64,000 nt of DNA from Pseudalgibacter alginicilyticus (GCF_001310225.1 NZ_CP012898.1:3342001-3406000); one strand, 5' to 3'. Positions 28,801-38,703 are shown, counted from the first letter of the stretch. The notes: generated from the sequence alone by a model not told the origin. A program made the numbers and translations.

Positions 28801-28987
28801 TTGAATATTTACCATCGAAATCTGTTGAAGTACCATATGTACTTCCTTTTACTAAGACTGTAGACCCAGGAAGCGGTAAACCAGAGTTGTCTGATACGAT
28901 ACCTGTAATAGTCTTTTCTTGTGCGAACGTTAGTTGCACGACAAACGCTAACAATAGCGTTAGTATTCCACTAAACTTTGTTTTCAT
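25856..28987 (-). CDS. SusC/RagA family TonB-linked outer-membrane transporter
   Basis: Imports large nutrients across the outer membrane with energy from TonB. 1043 residues from the ATG at 28987, where the signal peptide starts (MKTKFSGILTLLLAFVVQ). Then comes a CarboxypepD_reg domain (EKTITGIVSDNSGLPLPGST, GKYSITANQG), a plug with the SusC signature (LQGKVAGVNV, IQLRGANNF, PLVIVDGVF, IEVVKGASASALYGSRAGNGVIVITTK), and a 22-strand barrel ending YKLSILFKF. No FecR or sigma partner is nearby. The 5' leader of about 110 bases is very AT-rich. Confidence 0.96.
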   Translation of the reverse strand: MKTKFSGILTLLLAFVVQLTFAQEKTITGIVSDNSGLPLPGSTVLVKGSTYGTSTDFDGKYSITANQGSTLVFSFIGYTKKEVKVGESNTINVTLTEDATSLDEIVITGVAGATSRNKLSVTVNKVGEKDLQDIPTTSAASVLQGKVAGVNVTNLGQPGQGANIQLRGANNFFGSQAPLVIVDGVFVEGGLQDVNSDDIASIEVVKGASASALYGSRAGNGVIVITTKRGKEGVVSVTLKSEIGFSRLNNFVETSNSHHYQLASDWENYKGIYTKYEGINYPANYDNVDYSGISGSRIESDDQYADNPYGVLYNPQKDFFRSGTTSNLYVSASSGSEKSNVFFSAEKSDTEGVLKETKGYERVAARLNANYKINDWLTLDAYNNFIRTNDQAPGGTGDIFFDLLISQPDSNLNGTNLNGQPYVLVPNRFEETSTNPIYPLWSNPERETINKFLGSYKVNLKFTDYLNFDAEYAIETYDSKYTDFNSNENLTTGGTQATLFTQSIQGNYYMFHSRNTSQKAQFTLNFYKQFDELNVTSKLSYLMEDSDYSEFDSYGSNQIYDGEAISLDNYQDAFISSDEESINARNVFGIIGLDYKDRYILDAMFRTDGSSTFGENEKWNNYYRVSGAYRISKDLNIDNIDEMKFHVAYGTAGQRPGYDWQYRRKLIESGVLGLSIAANPDLKPSQTSELEFGFSTKLFNRINFEAVYSQSKTEDQFMLVDLFPPLSGGYDKQWVNAGTLEFETIEMSLGADIFRDGDFKWNTNIIFDTSSNEVTKLNVSPQTVGPNDDDGTATTVNYAGEVFRIEEGIEHGTMWGYQFVSNLDQMADQLPTGASIDDYVVNRDGIVVERNTIGTSLEKPIDLVDENGDKVLGDIGNANADFKVGFRNDFSYKNFGLYMLVDWKQGGDIYNRNAQWLTRDNRHVMMDQSGYAESEKKSINYYQGLYAVNQDYKYWVEDGTYVKLREVSLFYTLQKDQLAGVANGFFDSIRVGLTGTNLLTFTDYSGWDPEVQLYDSSTQQYFAVDQNSYPVTSSYKLSILFKF

Positions 28988-29102
28988 GTTATAATTATTT
29001 GAATTAGTCAACGTAAAAATCTTAATAATAAGTTAATAAAACAATAAATAATGGTTAAAATTTATTGTTATTGATAAGATGATTAAAAAAATGGGTGTAT
29101 TT

Positions 29103-30797
29103 TCAGAAATTAGCAACAAGGCTTATGTGTATTTTGGAATTAGATACTTTGAATGGGCTGCCCTCATTTTTTCCATTGGCATAATTGAATTTTAGCAAGC
29201 CAGATTTTGTTAAAATTCCGAACCCAAAACCATAGCCGTAAAGTTTTTCTTTGGTGTTATTTATTTGGTTTTCAAAATACGCTATATCGGTAATAGAATG
29301 TAAGTATATGTTGCTGTTAAGTTGGTAGCGGTATTCAATATTTGTTAAGCCATAAAAGGAAGCTAATATGCTATTTTCTTCAAAACCTCTTATGGAATTA
29401 ATGCCACCAAAGCGTAATAATTCATTCTCAAAATAAGTGTTTGAAATTATGTTTTTTGCGTTCATTCTTAAAAAAACACTATTTTGGTTGTTAAGCGCTA
29501 TTATTTTGTAACTATCAATGAGCCATTGGGTTTGTTTTTCAGAGGTTTCTAGTGTTTTTCGTTTGCCAATACCTGTTTCCAAATATAAGGCTGTTTTTAT
29601 AGGAAATAATAGATTTTGATGCTGAGATTTTAAGTATTGGTACTCAAAGGTGGCATAATTTGATTTGTAATCTTCTATAAATAAAGTGGAAGTTGTGTTT
29701 AAAAGATTATTAGATTCAACGGAAGAAATACCTGTTGATATTTTGTGTTTAGGGTTTATTTGATAGTGTATTTTAGCTGATTGATTGACAGTGGTAAAAC
29801 TGCTGTCTTTTTTAAAAATATTTAATTGAAAATCTATGCCAATAGGGGTGTTAAATAAATAAGGGAGACTTAAATCTGCATTAAAGGTTTTTTGGTCATT
29901 TTCATCACTTTTATATTCAAGTTTAAAAGTTTCACCATAATTTAAGTTGTTTTCAAGGCTTAGATTAACATAACCATCAAACGCTAATTTAGTAGTTTCT
30001 TCATTAGTGCCAAAACCTAAAAAACCATCAAAGCCATTACTTTTTGTTTTTTTTATATACATATATAGGGTAGTAGAATCTTTTGAAAACAAAACTTCAG
30101 GAGGCTTGATTGTGTTAGCAAATCTTAAATTGTTTAATTGTGCTGCTTTTTCTTTTATTTCTTTTAGGTTGAAAATCTTATTCTTTTTAATTTTTAAATA
30201 ATGTTTCAAATACGCTTTTGGAAAATTTTCATAGCCTTTAATGATAATATTGTTTAGCAGTCGTTTTTGAGTTTTTGATTCAATTATTAAATCTGCTTTT
30301 AGTTGATTGTTCTTTTTTACTTCAATTTGAGATAAATATAATTTAGAAAAAGGAAATCCTTTTTCTATAAGTTTAGAGTTTAAATGTGTTAAAATGCTTT
30401 CGGTGTTTTCAATATCAATCACAAAATAATTGTCATGCATGGTTTTAGAAATGAATTGAATCATTGAAGGTTCAATTACATTTTTATTGTAGTATATATA
30501 TATGGTGTTGTATTTTGTTTTTAATTGAATTGTTGCAACAAAAGTAGAATCGTTAATTTGATCAATTGTGTCAAGACTATTCTCAATATATCCTATTTTA
30601 TATAGTTGTTTTTGTAGTGCGTTAACTTCTTGTGTTATGGAAGTGTAATTTATGTGTTTTTTTTTGTAGTCTATTTTTTTTAGTATTTCAATATCATCAT
30701 TGCTTTTTCCATTAATTTTTAGATGTAAATTTTGGCAAAATGCTTCCAAAGAAAAAAAGGTATATATAATAAGGAGTAAATATGATGTTTTCAGCAC
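29103..30797 (-). CDS. BamA/TamA-like outer-membrane protein
   Basis: 564 residues with a signal peptide (...FFSLEAFCQ). The N-terminal 200 residues look like POTRA-type repeats (YENFPKAYLKHYLKIKKNKIFN...). The rest is a barrel with the conserved GGINSIRGFEE turn, equivalent to the RGY/F lid-loop motif of Omp85 proteins. It is shorter than BamA, so it is a paralogue rather than the essential assembly factor. It is divergent from the ribosomal locus; its substrate is unknown. Confidence 0.82.
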   Translation of the reverse strand: MLKTSYLLLIIYTFFSLEAFCQNLHLKINGKSNDDIEILKKIDYKKKHINYTSITQEVNALQKQLYKIGYIENSLDTIDQINDSTFVATIQLKTKYNTIYIYYNKNVIEPSMIQFISKTMHDNYFVIDIENTESILTHLNSKLIEKGFPFSKLYLSQIEVKKNNQLKADLIIESKTQKRLLNNIIIKGYENFPKAYLKHYLKIKKNKIFNLKEIKEKAAQLNNLRFANTIKPPEVLFSKDSTTLYMYIKKTKSNGFDGFLGFGTNEETTKLAFDGYVNLSLENNLNYGETFKLEYKSDENDQKTFNADLSLPYLFNTPIGIDFQLNIFKKDSSFTTVNQSAKIHYQINPKHKISTGISSVESNNLLNTTSTLFIEDYKSNYATFEYQYLKSQHQNLLFPIKTALYLETGIGKRKTLETSEKQTQWLIDSYKIIALNNQNSVFLRMNAKNIISNTYFENELLRFGGINSIRGFEENSILASFYGLTNIEYRYQLNSNIYLHSITDIAYFENQINNTKEKLYGYGFGFGILTKSGLLKFNYANGKNEGSPFKVSNSKIHISLVANF

Positions 30798-30902
30798 GTT
30801 GAAATTCAGCTTTGTTTTTGTGTAAATCTAACGGAAAAAGAACACTTATAATATGGGAGTCGAAATATTTTTTGAAAACTCTTAAAAATTAATGAATTAG
30901 GA

Positions 30903-30933
30903 TTTGAATTATTCATTTTAATTTTTACCTTTG
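30903..30933 (+). promoter_or_regulatory. Promoter of the ribosomal protein locus
   Basis: TTTG (30903-30906), 19 bases, then TACCTTTG (30926-30933): an exact match to the Bacteroidota consensus TTTG-N19-TAnnTTTG. It lies 43 bases before the rpsL start and is the best promoter in the window, consistent with high expression. Confidence 0.88.
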
Positions 30934-30937
30934 CAGC

Positions 30938-30951
30938 CCTCTTAAAAGAGG
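30938..30951 (+). promoter_or_regulatory. Hairpin at the 5' end of the rpsL transcript
   Basis: CCTCTT and AAGAGG form a 6-bp stem with a two-A (or wider) loop, beginning four bases after the -7 box, at about +1. It is similar in placement to the secDF leader hairpin. May protect the mRNA or control initiation. Confidence 0.5.
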
Positions 30952-30976
30952 ATTTTAAAATTTATATATAATATAT

Positions 30977-31351
30977 ATGCCAACAATTTCACAATTAGTA
31001 AGAATAGGAAGAGCCAAAATAACCAAGAAGAGTAAATCGGCTGCTTTAGATTCTTGTCCGCAAAGACGTGGTGTGTGTACTCGTGTTTACACGACAACTC
31101 CAAAAAAACCTAACTCAGCAATGCGTAAGGTAGCAAGGGTTCGTTTGACAAACGGTAACGAGGTTAATGCATACATTGGTGGAGAAGGACACAATCTACA
31201 AGAGCACTCGATAGTATTGGTTAGAGGTGGAAGGGTAAAAGATTTACCAGGAGTTAGATATCACATTGTACGTGGTGCTTTAGACACGGCAGGTGTTTCG
31301 GGTAGAACGCAACGTAGATCTAAGTATGGTGCTAAACGCCCTAAGAAGTAA
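30977..31351 (+). CDS. rpsL: 30S ribosomal protein S12
   Basis: Decoding-centre protein of the small subunit. 124 residues with [17 protein letters not shown] (Lys43/Lys44 region) and [17 protein letters not shown]. The residues whose change gives streptomycin resistance appear wild type. First gene of the merged str-S10-spc-alpha locus, directly behind the consensus promoter. Confidence 0.98.
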   Translation: MPTISQLVRIGRAKITKKSKSAALDSCPQRRGVCTRVYTTTPKKPNSAMRKVARVRLTNGNEVNAYIGGEGHNLQEHSIVLVRGGRVKDLPGVRYHIVRGALDTAGVSGRTQRRSKYGAKRPKK

Positions 31352-31372
31352 TTAAAACTTTAAGAAGAAGAC

Positions 31373-31849
31373 ATGAGAAAAAGAGCAGCAAAAAAGAGAC
31401 CGCTTTTACCGGATCCACGTTTTAACGATCAGTTAGTAACTCGTTTCGTTAACATGATGATGTGGGATGGAAAAAAGTCTGTCGCTTTTAAAGTATTCTA
31501 CGATGCAATTGATATTGTAGAGTCTAAAAAAACTGACGAAGAAAAAACAGCTTTAGAGGTGTGGAAAGATGCTTTGTCTAATGTGATGCCTCACGTAGAA
31601 GTGCGTAGCCGTCGTGTTGGAGGTGCAACATTTCAAATCCCAATGCAAATTCGTCCAGACCGTAAAGTTTCTACAGCAATGAAATGGTTGATTAGCTATT
31701 CACGTAAAAGAAACGAAAAATCTATGGCGCAACGTTTAGCTTCAGAAATTTTGGCAGCAGCTAAAGAAGAAGGAGCGGCCGTTAAGAAAAGAGTAGATAC
31801 TCACAAAATGGCAGAAGCCAATAAAGCATTCTCTCACTTTAGATTTTAA
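31373..31849 (+). CDS. rpsG: 30S ribosomal protein S7
   Basis: Primary 16S rRNA binder that nucleates the 30S head. 158 residues, with LITRF-like start ([18 protein letters not shown]), [23 protein letters not shown] and the C-terminal [13 protein letters not shown]. It is the known str-operon regulator in E. coli; no long leader precedes it here (21-base gap). Confidence 0.98.
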   Translation: MRKRAAKKRPLLPDPRFNDQLVTRFVNMMMWDGKKSVAFKVFYDAIDIVESKKTDEEKTALEVWKDALSNVMPHVEVRSRRVGGATFQIPMQIRPDRKVSTAMKWLISYSRKRNEKSMAQRLASEILAAAKEEGAAVKKRVDTHKMAEANKAFSHFRF

Positions 31850-31855
31850 TAGGAC

Positions 31856-33982
31856 ATGGCAAGAGATTTAAAATTAACAAGAAATATAGGTATTGCTGCG
31901 CATATTGATGCAGGAAAAACTACAACAACAGAGCGTATTCTTTTTTATACGGGGGTGTCTCATAAAATTGGAGAGGTTCATGATGGGGCTTCAACAATGG
32001 ACTGGATGGAACAAGAGGCAGAAAGAGGTATTACTATTACTTCTGCTGCAACAACTTGTGACTGGGTGTTTCCTAAAGAAAATGGAGAGCCAACCGAAGA
32101 TGCGCAAAGTTATCATTTTAATATTATTGATACTCCAGGTCACGTTGATTTTACCGTAGAGGTAAATCGTTCTTTACGTGTACTTGATGGTCTTGTATTC
32201 TTATTTAGTGCAGTTGATGGTGTAGAGCCTCAATCTGAAACTAACTGGAGACTAGCTGACAACTATAAAGTGCCTAGAATTGGTTTCGTTAATAAAATGG
32301 ACCGTCAAGGATCTAACTTTTTAGGTGTTTGTCAACAAGTAAAAGATATGTTAAAGTCTAATGCAGTGCCAATTGTTTTGAATATTGGTGATGAAATTGA
32401 CTTTAAAGGTATTGTAGATTTAGTTAAAAACAGAGCTATTGTATGGCATGATGATAACTACGGGTCTACATTTGATGTTATTGACATTCCTGAAGATATG
32501 AAAGAAGAAGCTCGTAAATATAGAGCTTTGTTAATCGAAGAAGTTGCATCTTACGATGAAAACTTATTAGAGAAATTCATGGAAGATGAAGATTCTATTA
32601 CAGAAGAAGAAGTGCACGCTGCACTTAGAGCTGCTGTAATGGATATGGCTATTATACCAATGGTATGTGGGTCTTCATTCAAAAATAAAGGGGTACAGTT
32701 TTTATTAGATGCTGTATGCCGTTACTTACCTTCTCCTTTAGATAGAGAAAGTGTTGTTGGAACAAATCCAGATACAGATAAAGAGGAAAGACGTAAGCCG
32801 TCAGTGAACGAACCTTTTGCTGCTTTAGCTTTTAAAATTGCTACAGATCCTTTTGTTGGACGTTTAGCTTTCTTTAGAGCATATTCAGGTCGTTTAGATG
32901 CAGGTTCTTATATTTTGAACAACCGTTCAGGTAAAAAAGAGCGTATCTCTCGTATATACCAAATGCACTCAAATAAGCAAAATGCTATCGATTTTATCGA
33001 AGCAGGAGATATTGGTGCAGCAGTAGGATTTAAAGATATCAAGACTGGTGATACCATGTCTGATGAAAAACATCCAATTGTTTTAGAATCTATGGACTTC
33101 CCTGATCCGGTAATTGGTATTGCGGTAGAGCCTAAAACTAAAGCAGATGTTGATAAAATGGGTATGGCTTTAGCTAAGTTGGCTGAAGAAGATCCAACAT
33201 TCACAGCAAGAACTGACGAAGCTTCAGGACAGACTATTATTTCTGGAATGGGTGAGCTTCACTTAGATATTATTGTAGACCGTCTTAAACGTGAGTTTAA
33301 GGTAGAGGTAAATCAAGGGCAGCCACAAGTAGAGTACAAAGAAGCTATTACACAACGTGCAGAACACAGAGAAGTTTATAAGAAACAATCTGGTGGACGT
33401 GGTAAATTCGCAGATATTGTATTTACATTAGAACCTGCAGAAGAAGGAAAAGTTGGTTTAGAGTTTGTTTCTGAAATTAAAGGAGGTAACGTTCCTAAAG
33501 AATTTATCCCTTCAATCGAGAAAGGATTCAAAATGGCCATGGTTAATGGTCCATTGGCTGGATATGAAGTAGATGCTATGAAAGTAACATTAACTGATGG
33601 ATCTTACCATGATGTGGATTCAGATCAGTTATCTTTCGAATTGGCTGCGAAACTTGGATTTAAAAATGCTGCAAAAGCTGCAAAAGCAGTAATTATGGAG
33701 CCAATCATGAAACTTGAGGTGATTACACCTGAAGAAAACATGGGTGACATTGTAGGAGATTTAAATAGACGTCGTGGACAAGTTAGTGATATGGGTGACA
33801 GAGCCGGAGCAAAAACAGTAAAAGCTACTGTGCCACTATCGGAAATGTTTGGTTATGTTACAACTTTAAGAACATTATCATCTGGTCGTGCAACGTCTAC
33901 TATGGAATTTTCACATTATGCTGAAACACCTTCTAATATATCAGAAGAAGTTATTAAAGCTGCTAAAGGCATTGAATCGTAA
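31856..33982 (+). CDS. fusA: Elongation factor G
   Basis: The translocation GTPase. 708 residues with G1 [14 protein letters not shown]3 DTPGHVDF, G4 NKMDRQ, domain II, and the C-terminal domains IV/V ([31 protein letters not shown]). It starts six bases after rpsG. A tuf gene, which follows fusA in many bacteria, is not present; rpsJ follows directly. Confidence 0.98.
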   Translation: MARDLKLTRNIGIAAHIDAGKTTTTERILFYTGVSHKIGEVHDGASTMDWMEQEAERGITITSAATTCDWVFPKENGEPTEDAQSYHFNIIDTPGHVDFTVEVNRSLRVLDGLVFLFSAVDGVEPQSETNWRLADNYKVPRIGFVNKMDRQGSNFLGVCQQVKDMLKSNAVPIVLNIGDEIDFKGIVDLVKNRAIVWHDDNYGSTFDVIDIPEDMKEEARKYRALLIEEVASYDENLLEKFMEDEDSITEEEVHAALRAAVMDMAIIPMVCGSSFKNKGVQFLLDAVCRYLPSPLDRESVVGTNPDTDKEERRKPSVNEPFAALAFKIATDPFVGRLAFFRAYSGRLDAGSYILNNRSGKKERISRIYQMHSNKQNAIDFIEAGDIGAAVGFKDIKTGDTMSDEKHPIVLESMDFPDPVIGIAVEPKTKADVDKMGMALAKLAEEDPTFTARTDEASGQTIISGMGELHLDIIVDRLKREFKVEVNQGQPQVEYKEAITQRAEHREVYKKQSGGRGKFADIVFTLEPAEEGKVGLEFVSEIKGGNVPKEFIPSIEKGFKMAMVNGPLAGYEVDAMKVTLTDGSYHDVDSDQLSFELAAKLGFKNAAKAAKAVIMEPIMKLEVITPEENMGDIVGDLNRRRGQVSDMGDRAGAKTVKATVPLSEMFGYVTTLRTLSSGRATSTMEFSHYAETPSNISEEVIKAAKGIES

Positions 33983-33993
33983 ATCTTAAGAAA

Positions 33994-34299
33994 ATGAGTC
34001 AGAAAATCAGAATAAAATTAAAATCTTACGATCACAATTTAGTAGATAAATCTGCTGATAAGATTGTAAAAACAGTAAAAAGTACAGGTGCCGTGGTAAC
34101 AGGACCAATTCCATTACCTACACATAAGAAAATTTTCACTGTATTACGTTCTCCACACGTAAACAAGAAATCAAGAGAACAATTTCAATTAAGCTCTTAT
34201 AAGCGTTTACTTGATATTTATTCTTCATCATCAAAAACTATTGATGCCTTGATGAAACTTGAATTACCAAGTGGTGTTGAAGTAGAGATTAAAGTATAA
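33994..34299 (+). CDS. rpsJ: 30S ribosomal protein S10
   Basis: 101 residues with the S10 signature [28 protein letters not shown]. Joins the 30S head and also serves as NusE in antitermination. It follows fusA by 11 bases, so the str and S10 operons are merged, and it is followed by a 144-base structured gap before rplC. Confidence 0.98.
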   Translation: MSQKIRIKLKSYDHNLVDKSADKIVKTVKSTGAVVTGPIPLPTHKKIFTVLRSPHVNKKSREQFQLSSYKRLLDIYSSSSKTIDALMKLELPSGVEVEIKV

Positions 34300-34307
34300 G
34301 TAAATTA

Positions 34308-34404
34308 TCGCTAAGCACAGTCTAAGCGAAACATGTCCTGAGCTGCGTGCAAGGGAAAAACGGTAAAAATACAATTCAAGGCTGAATGTATTTTCAGCCT
34401 TGAG
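34308..34404 (+). promoter_or_regulatory. Candidate structured leader before rplC
   Basis: The 144-base rpsJ-rplC gap contains a small stem TCGCT/AGCGA (34308-34312 with 34325-34329) and a perfect 11-bp stem (34376-34386 with 34393-34403, loop TGTATT) followed by GTTTT. It looks like an attenuator or a protein-binding leader. In E. coli the S10 operon is controlled by L4 through a leader before rpsJ; here the only comparable gap is before rplC. Confidence 0.55.
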
Positions 34405-34443
34405 TTTTAAATAACAAATAGTAATAATTAATAAATAATAAAT

Positions 34444-35061
34444 ATGTCTGGGTTAATTGGAAAAAAAATCGGTATGACCAGCATTTTCGATGAAAAAGGG
34501 AAAAATATTCCTTGTACAGTAATCGAAGCTGGACCATGTATCGTTACCCAAGTCAGAACTGAAGAAGTTGACGGCTATGAAGCTATTCAACTTGGTTTCG
34601 ATGACGCGACAGAAAAAAGTGCTACTAAAGCGGACTTAGGTCATGCTAAAAAAGCAGGAACTTCTGTAAAACGCAAAATCGTAGAATTCCAAGGTTTTGA
34701 TAAGGAGTACAAATTAGGTGATGCTGTAACGGTAGAGCACTTTATTGAAGGTGAATTTGTTGATATTTCTGGAGTTTCTAAAGGAAAAGGATTTCAGGGT
34801 GTTGTAAAACGTCATGGTTTTGGTGGTGTAGGTCAAGCTACTCACGGTCAGCATAATCGTTTAAGAGCTCCAGGTTCCATTGGCGCCGCTTCATATCCTG
34901 CGAGAGTTTTCAAAGGAATGAAAATGGCCGGAAGAATGGGTGGAGAAACAGTGAAAGTTGAAAATTTAAGAGTTTTAAAAGTAGTAGCAGATAAAAATCT
35001 ACTCGTTGTAAAAGGGTGTGTACCCGGACACAAAAATTCTTATGTAATTATTAGAAAATAA
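34444..35061 (+). CDS. rplC: 50S ribosomal protein L3
   Basis: 205 residues: start [22 protein letters not shown], and the central [15 protein letters not shown] and [23 protein letters not shown] that reach the peptidyl-transferase region. The stop codon overlaps the rplD start (TAATG). Confidence 0.98.
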   Translation: MSGLIGKKIGMTSIFDEKGKNIPCTVIEAGPCIVTQVRTEEVDGYEAIQLGFDDATEKSATKADLGHAKKAGTSVKRKIVEFQGFDKEYKLGDAVTVEHFIEGEFVDISGVSKGKGFQGVVKRHGFGGVGQATHGQHNRLRAPGSIGAASYPARVFKGMKMAGRMGGETVKVENLRVLKVVADKNLLVVKGCVPGHKNSYVIIRK

Positions 35062-35690
35062 TGAAAGTAGCAGTTTTAGATATAAACGGAAAAGACACAG
35101 GTAGAAAGGCAGACCTTTCTAAAGATGTGTTTGCTATTGAGCCTAATAATCACGCTGTGTATTTGGATGTTAAACAATATTTAGCAAACCAAAGACAAGG
35201 AACTCACAAATCGAAAGAAAGAGCTGAGATTTCAGGTTCTACACGTAAGATTAAAAAGCAAAAAGGTACTGGTACAGCAAGAGCAGGTAGTATTAAGTCT
35301 GGTGTATTTAAAGGTGGAGGTCGTATGTTCGGTCCTAGACCAAGAAACTACAGCTTCAAACTTAATAAAAACTTGAAGCGTTTAGCACGTAAATCTGCCT
35401 TCAGTATCAAAGCAGGAGAACAAGCTATCACGGTTTTAGAAGACTTTAATTTTGATACTGTAAAGACTAAGAACTTTACAGCCGTTTTAAAGGCTTTAAA
35501 CCTTGAAGATAAAAAAACACTGTTTGTGTTGGGTGGCTCAAATAATAACGTATATTTGTCCTCGCGCAATTTAAAAAGCTCTGAAGTTGTAACGTCTTCA
35601 GAATTAAGTACTTATAAGATTTTAAATGCAAATCAAGTAGTGCTTTTAGAAGGAGCTTTAGCAGGAATTGAATCAAACTTAAGTAAATAG
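35061..35690 (+). CDS. rplD: 50S ribosomal protein L4
   Basis: 209 residues with the extended loop region KQKGTGTARAGSIKSGVFKGGGRMFGPRPR that lines the exit tunnel, and the typical RNLKSSEVVTSSELSTYKILNANQVVLLEGA end. In E. coli L4 represses the S10 operon. One-base overlap with rplC. Confidence 0.98.
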   Translation: MKVAVLDINGKDTGRKADLSKDVFAIEPNNHAVYLDVKQYLANQRQGTHKSKERAEISGSTRKIKKQKGTGTARAGSIKSGVFKGGGRMFGPRPRNYSFKLNKNLKRLARKSAFSIKAGEQAITVLEDFNFDTVKTKNFTAVLKALNLEDKKTLFVLGGSNNNVYLSSRNLKSSEVVTSSELSTYKILNANQVVLLEGALAGIESNLSK

Positions 35691-35695
35691 AAACC

Positions 35696-35986
35696 ATGAG
35701 TATCTTAATTAAACCTATAATCACAGAAAAAGCGACAGCAGATAGCGAGTTAAGAAATTGCTATACTTTCGCGGTGAATACTAAGGCGAACAAGGTAGAA
35801 ATCAAAAAGGCTGTGGAAGCAACCTATGGCGTTTCTGTTGAAAAAGTTCGTACTATAAATGTCCGTCCAGATCGTAGTACCAAGTACACAAAAACTGGTA
35901 TTCAACATGGTAAAACAAATGCTGTTAAAAAAGCACTTGTACAACTGGCGGAAGGTGAAATGATTGATTTATACAGTAACATGTAA
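35696..35986 (+). CDS. rplW: 50S ribosomal protein L23
   Basis: 96 residues beginning SILIKPIITEKATADSE, with VNTKANKVEIKKAVEATYGVSVEKVRTINV. L23 sits at the tunnel exit and docks trigger factor and SRP. Five-base gap after rplD. Confidence 0.97.
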   Translation: MSILIKPIITEKATADSELRNCYTFAVNTKANKVEIKKAVEATYGVSVEKVRTINVRPDRSTKYTKTGIQHGKTNAVKKALVQLAEGEMIDLYSNM

Positions 35987-35996
35987 TTAAAGACTA

Positions 35997-36824
35997 ATGT
36001 CAGTAAGAAAATTAAAACCAATCACACCAGGACAGCGATTTAGAGTAGTTAATGGATTTGACGCCATTACTACTGATAAGCCGGAGAAAAGTTTACTTGC
36101 TCCGAATAAAAGGTCTGGTGGTAGAAACAGTCAAGGAAAAATGACCATGCGCTATATTGGTGGAGGTCATAAAAGAAAGTATCGTATTATCGATTTCAAA
36201 AGAGACAAAGCAGGTATTCCTGCCGAAGTGAAATCAATAGAATATGATCCAAACAGAACTGCTTTTATAGCTTTATTGAATTATCAAGATGGCGAAAAAA
36301 GATACATTATTGCTCAAAATGGTTTGCAAGTTGGGCAAAATGTAGTGTCAGGTCAAGAGGGTATTGCTCCAGAAATTGGAAACTCAATGCCGCTTAGCCA
36401 AATTCCATTAGGAACTATTATTTCTTGTGTAGAGTTACGTCCAGGTCAAGGAGCTATTATGGCTCGTTCTGCTGGAGCTTTTGCTCAGTTAATGGCAAGA
36501 GATGGTAAATTTGCAACTATTAAATTACCTTCAGGTGAAACAAGATTAATTCTTGTTAACTGTATGGCTACTATAGGTGTTGTATCTAATTCAGATCACC
36601 AATTGTTAGTGTCTGGTAAAGCAGGTAGAACAAGATGGTTGGGCAGACGTCCGCGTACTAGACCAGTTGTAATGAATCCTGTTGATCATCCAATGGGTGG
36701 TGGTGAAGGTAAATCTTCTGGTGGACACCCTCGTTCTAGAAATGGTGTTCCAGCTAAAGGATACAGAACCCGTTCTAAAAAGAATGCAAGTAATAAATAT
36801 ATTGTAGAACGTAGAAAGAAATAA
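35997..36824 (+). CDS. rplB: 50S ribosomal protein L2
   Basis: 275 residues: TPGQRFRVV start, [26 protein letters not shown], and the conserved C-terminal [21 protein letters not shown] around the histidine near the peptidyl-transferase centre. Confidence 0.98.
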   Translation: MSVRKLKPITPGQRFRVVNGFDAITTDKPEKSLLAPNKRSGGRNSQGKMTMRYIGGGHKRKYRIIDFKRDKAGIPAEVKSIEYDPNRTAFIALLNYQDGEKRYIIAQNGLQVGQNVVSGQEGIAPEIGNSMPLSQIPLGTIISCVELRPGQGAIMARSAGAFAQLMARDGKFATIKLPSGETRLILVNCMATIGVVSNSDHQLLVSGKAGRTRWLGRRPRTRPVVMNPVDHPMGGGEGKSSGGHPRSRNGVPAKGYRTRSKKNASNKYIVERRKK

Positions 36825-36827
36825 GAC

Positions 36828-37106
36828 ATGGCAAGATCATTAAAAAAGGGACCTTACGTTCATTATAAATTAGAGAAAAAAGTTGCTGTAAATGTTGAAA
36901 CTAACAAAAAAACAGTTATCAAAACTTGGTCTAGAGCCAGTATGATTACTCCTGATTTTGTTGGACAAACGATAGCAGTGCACAATGGCCGTCAATTTGT
37001 ACCTGTATATGTTACAGAGAACATGGTTGGTCATAAACTTGGAGAATTTTCACCAACACGTTCATTCCGTGGGCATGCAGGTGCTAAAAATAAAGGTAAA
37101 AAATAG
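36828..37106 (+). CDS. rpsS: 30S ribosomal protein S19
   Basis: 92 residues: [14 protein letters not shown] start, [22 protein letters not shown], and the signature [17 protein letters not shown]. Three-base gap after rplB. Confidence 0.98.
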   Translation: MARSLKKGPYVHYKLEKKVAVNVETNKKTVIKTWSRASMITPDFVGQTIAVHNGRQFVPVYVTENMVGHKLGEFSPTRSFRGHAGAKNKGKK

Positions 37107-37112
37107 TAAGCA

Positions 37113-37520
37113 ATGGGAAGTCGTAAAAAACAAATGGCAGACGCTATTAAGGAAGGGAAAAAGCAAGTGGCTTTTGCAAAACTTAATAACTGTCCTACAT
37201 CACCAAGAAAAATGCGTTTAGTAGCCGATTTAGTAAGAGGTGAACGCGTAGAAAAAGCGCTTAATATTTTGAAATTCAACCAAAAAGAAGCTTCTGGTAA
37301 ATTAGAAAAATTGTTATTGTCTGCTATTGCAAACTGGCAATCTAAAAATGAAGAGGCTAATCTTGAAGAAGCTGAATTAATCGTAAAAGAGATTAGAGTT
37401 GATGGCGGATCTATGTTAAAAAGATTACGTCCAGCACCTCAAGGTCGCGCACATAGAATAAGAAAACGTTCTAACCACGTAACATTAGTAGTTGGAGCTA
37501 ACAATAACACACAAAGCTAA
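37113..37520 (+). CDS. rplV: 50S ribosomal protein L22
   Basis: 135 residues with [18 protein letters not shown] and the C-terminal tunnel loop [22 protein letters not shown]. The macrolide-relevant loop is intact. The 20-residue N-terminal extension ([15 protein letters not shown]...) is lysine-rich. Confidence 0.97.
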   Translation: MGSRKKQMADAIKEGKKQVAFAKLNNCPTSPRKMRLVADLVRGERVEKALNILKFNQKEASGKLEKLLLSAIANWQSKNEEANLEEAELIVKEIRVDGGSMLKRLRPAPQGRAHRIRKRSNHVTLVVGANNNTQS

Positions 37521-37529
37521 GATAGAAGT

Positions 37530-38249
37530 ATGGGACAAAAAACAAATCCAATCGGAAATCGCTTAGGTATTATCAGAGGATGGGAATCTAACTGGTATGG
37601 AGGTAATGATTATGGAGATAAACTTGCCGAAGACGATAAGATTAGAAAATACGTACACGTACGTTTAGCTAAAGCTAGTGTTAGTAGAGTAATCATTGAA
37701 AGAACTTTAAAGCTTGTAACCGTTACTATCACTACGGCTCGTCCAGGTATCATTATTGGTAAAGGCGGTCAAGAGGTAGACAAGTTAAAAGAAGAGCTTA
37801 AAAAGATTACAGGTAAAGAGGTTCAAATAAATATATTTGAAATCAAAAGACCAGAACTTGATGCGTTTTTGGTAGGATCAAGCATCGCTCGTCAAATTGA
37901 AAATAGAATTTCATACAGACGTGCAATTAAGATGGCTATTGCTGCTACTATGCGTATGAATGCAGAAGGGATAAAAATCCAAATTAGTGGTCGTTTAAAT
38001 GGTGCTGAAATGGCACGTTCAGAACACTACAAAGAAGGACGTATTCCTTTATCAACCTTTAGAGCCGATATTGACTATGCACTTGTTGAGGCACACACTA
38101 CTTATGGTAGATTAGGTGTGAAAGTGTGGATCATGAAAGGCGAAGTGTATGGTAAAAGAGAACTTTCTCCACTTGTTGGATTGTCCAAGAAGCAAGGAAA
38201 AGGTGGAGCGTCGAGAGATGGGAATTCTAAACCTCGTCGTAGAAAGTAA
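37530..38249 (+). CDS. rpsC: 30S ribosomal protein S3
   Basis: 239 residues with a KH domain ([23 protein letters not shown]), then [16 protein letters not shown] and [14 protein letters not shown]. Binds mRNA at the entry tunnel. Confidence 0.98.
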   Translation: MGQKTNPIGNRLGIIRGWESNWYGGNDYGDKLAEDDKIRKYVHVRLAKASVSRVIIERTLKLVTVTITTARPGIIIGKGGQEVDKLKEELKKITGKEVQINIFEIKRPELDAFLVGSSIARQIENRISYRRAIKMAIAATMRMNAEGIKIQISGRLNGAEMARSEHYKEGRIPLSTFRADIDYALVEAHTTYGRLGVKVWIMKGEVYGKRELSPLVGLSKKQGKGGASRDGNSKPRRRK

Positions 38250-38270
38250 TTTTTTATAAATTTAAGAAAA

Positions 38271-38690
38271 ATGTTACAGCCTAAAAGAACAAAATTTCGT
38301 AAACAACAAAAAGGACGTATGAAAGGTCTTTCTCAAAGAGGAAACCAACTTTCAAACGGAACTTTTGGAATAAAAGTATTAGACGCAACGTTTTTGACAT
38401 CACGTCAAATAGAAGCAGCTCGTATTGCCGCTACTCGTTACATGAAAAGAGAAGGACAACTTTGGATTAAAGTTTTTCCAGATAAGCCTATCACTAAAAA
38501 GCCTCTTGAAGTACGTATGGGTAAAGGTAAAGGTGCTGTTGAGTACTGGGTTGCCGTTTGCAAACCAGGTAGAGTAGTTTTTGAAATAGGAGGAGTACCT
38601 TTAGATGTTGCAAAAGAAGCTTTACGCTTAGCAGCACAAAAATTACCAGTAAAAACTAAGTTTTTAATTGCTAGAGATTACGAAGCATAA
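38271..38690 (+). CDS. rplP: 50S ribosomal protein L16
   Basis: 139 residues beginning [19 protein letters not shown], with RVFPDKP-like ([13 protein letters not shown]) and [24 protein letters not shown]. Helps position tRNA in the A site. Confidence 0.98.
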   Translation: MLQPKRTKFRKQQKGRMKGLSQRGNQLSNGTFGIKVLDATFLTSRQIEAARIAATRYMKREGQLWIKVFPDKPITKKPLEVRMGKGKGAVEYWVAVCKPGRVVFEIGGVPLDVAKEALRLAAQKLPVKTKFLIARDYEA

Positions 38691-38703
38691 TTTATTTGAT
38701 ATT

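Noticed and set aside
28614-28994. Rightward open frame of 126 residues over the susC start
   Set aside because: Antisense to the signal peptide and plug of SusC, without its own promoter or family match.
32908-33204. Leftward open frame inside fusA
   Set aside because: Antisense to conserved EF-G sequence; explained by codon bias of the coding strand.
34300-34443. Degenerate tRNA or small gene in the rpsJ-rplC gap
   Set aside because: No cloverleaf and no convincing open frame; a leader hairpin explains the inverted repeats better.
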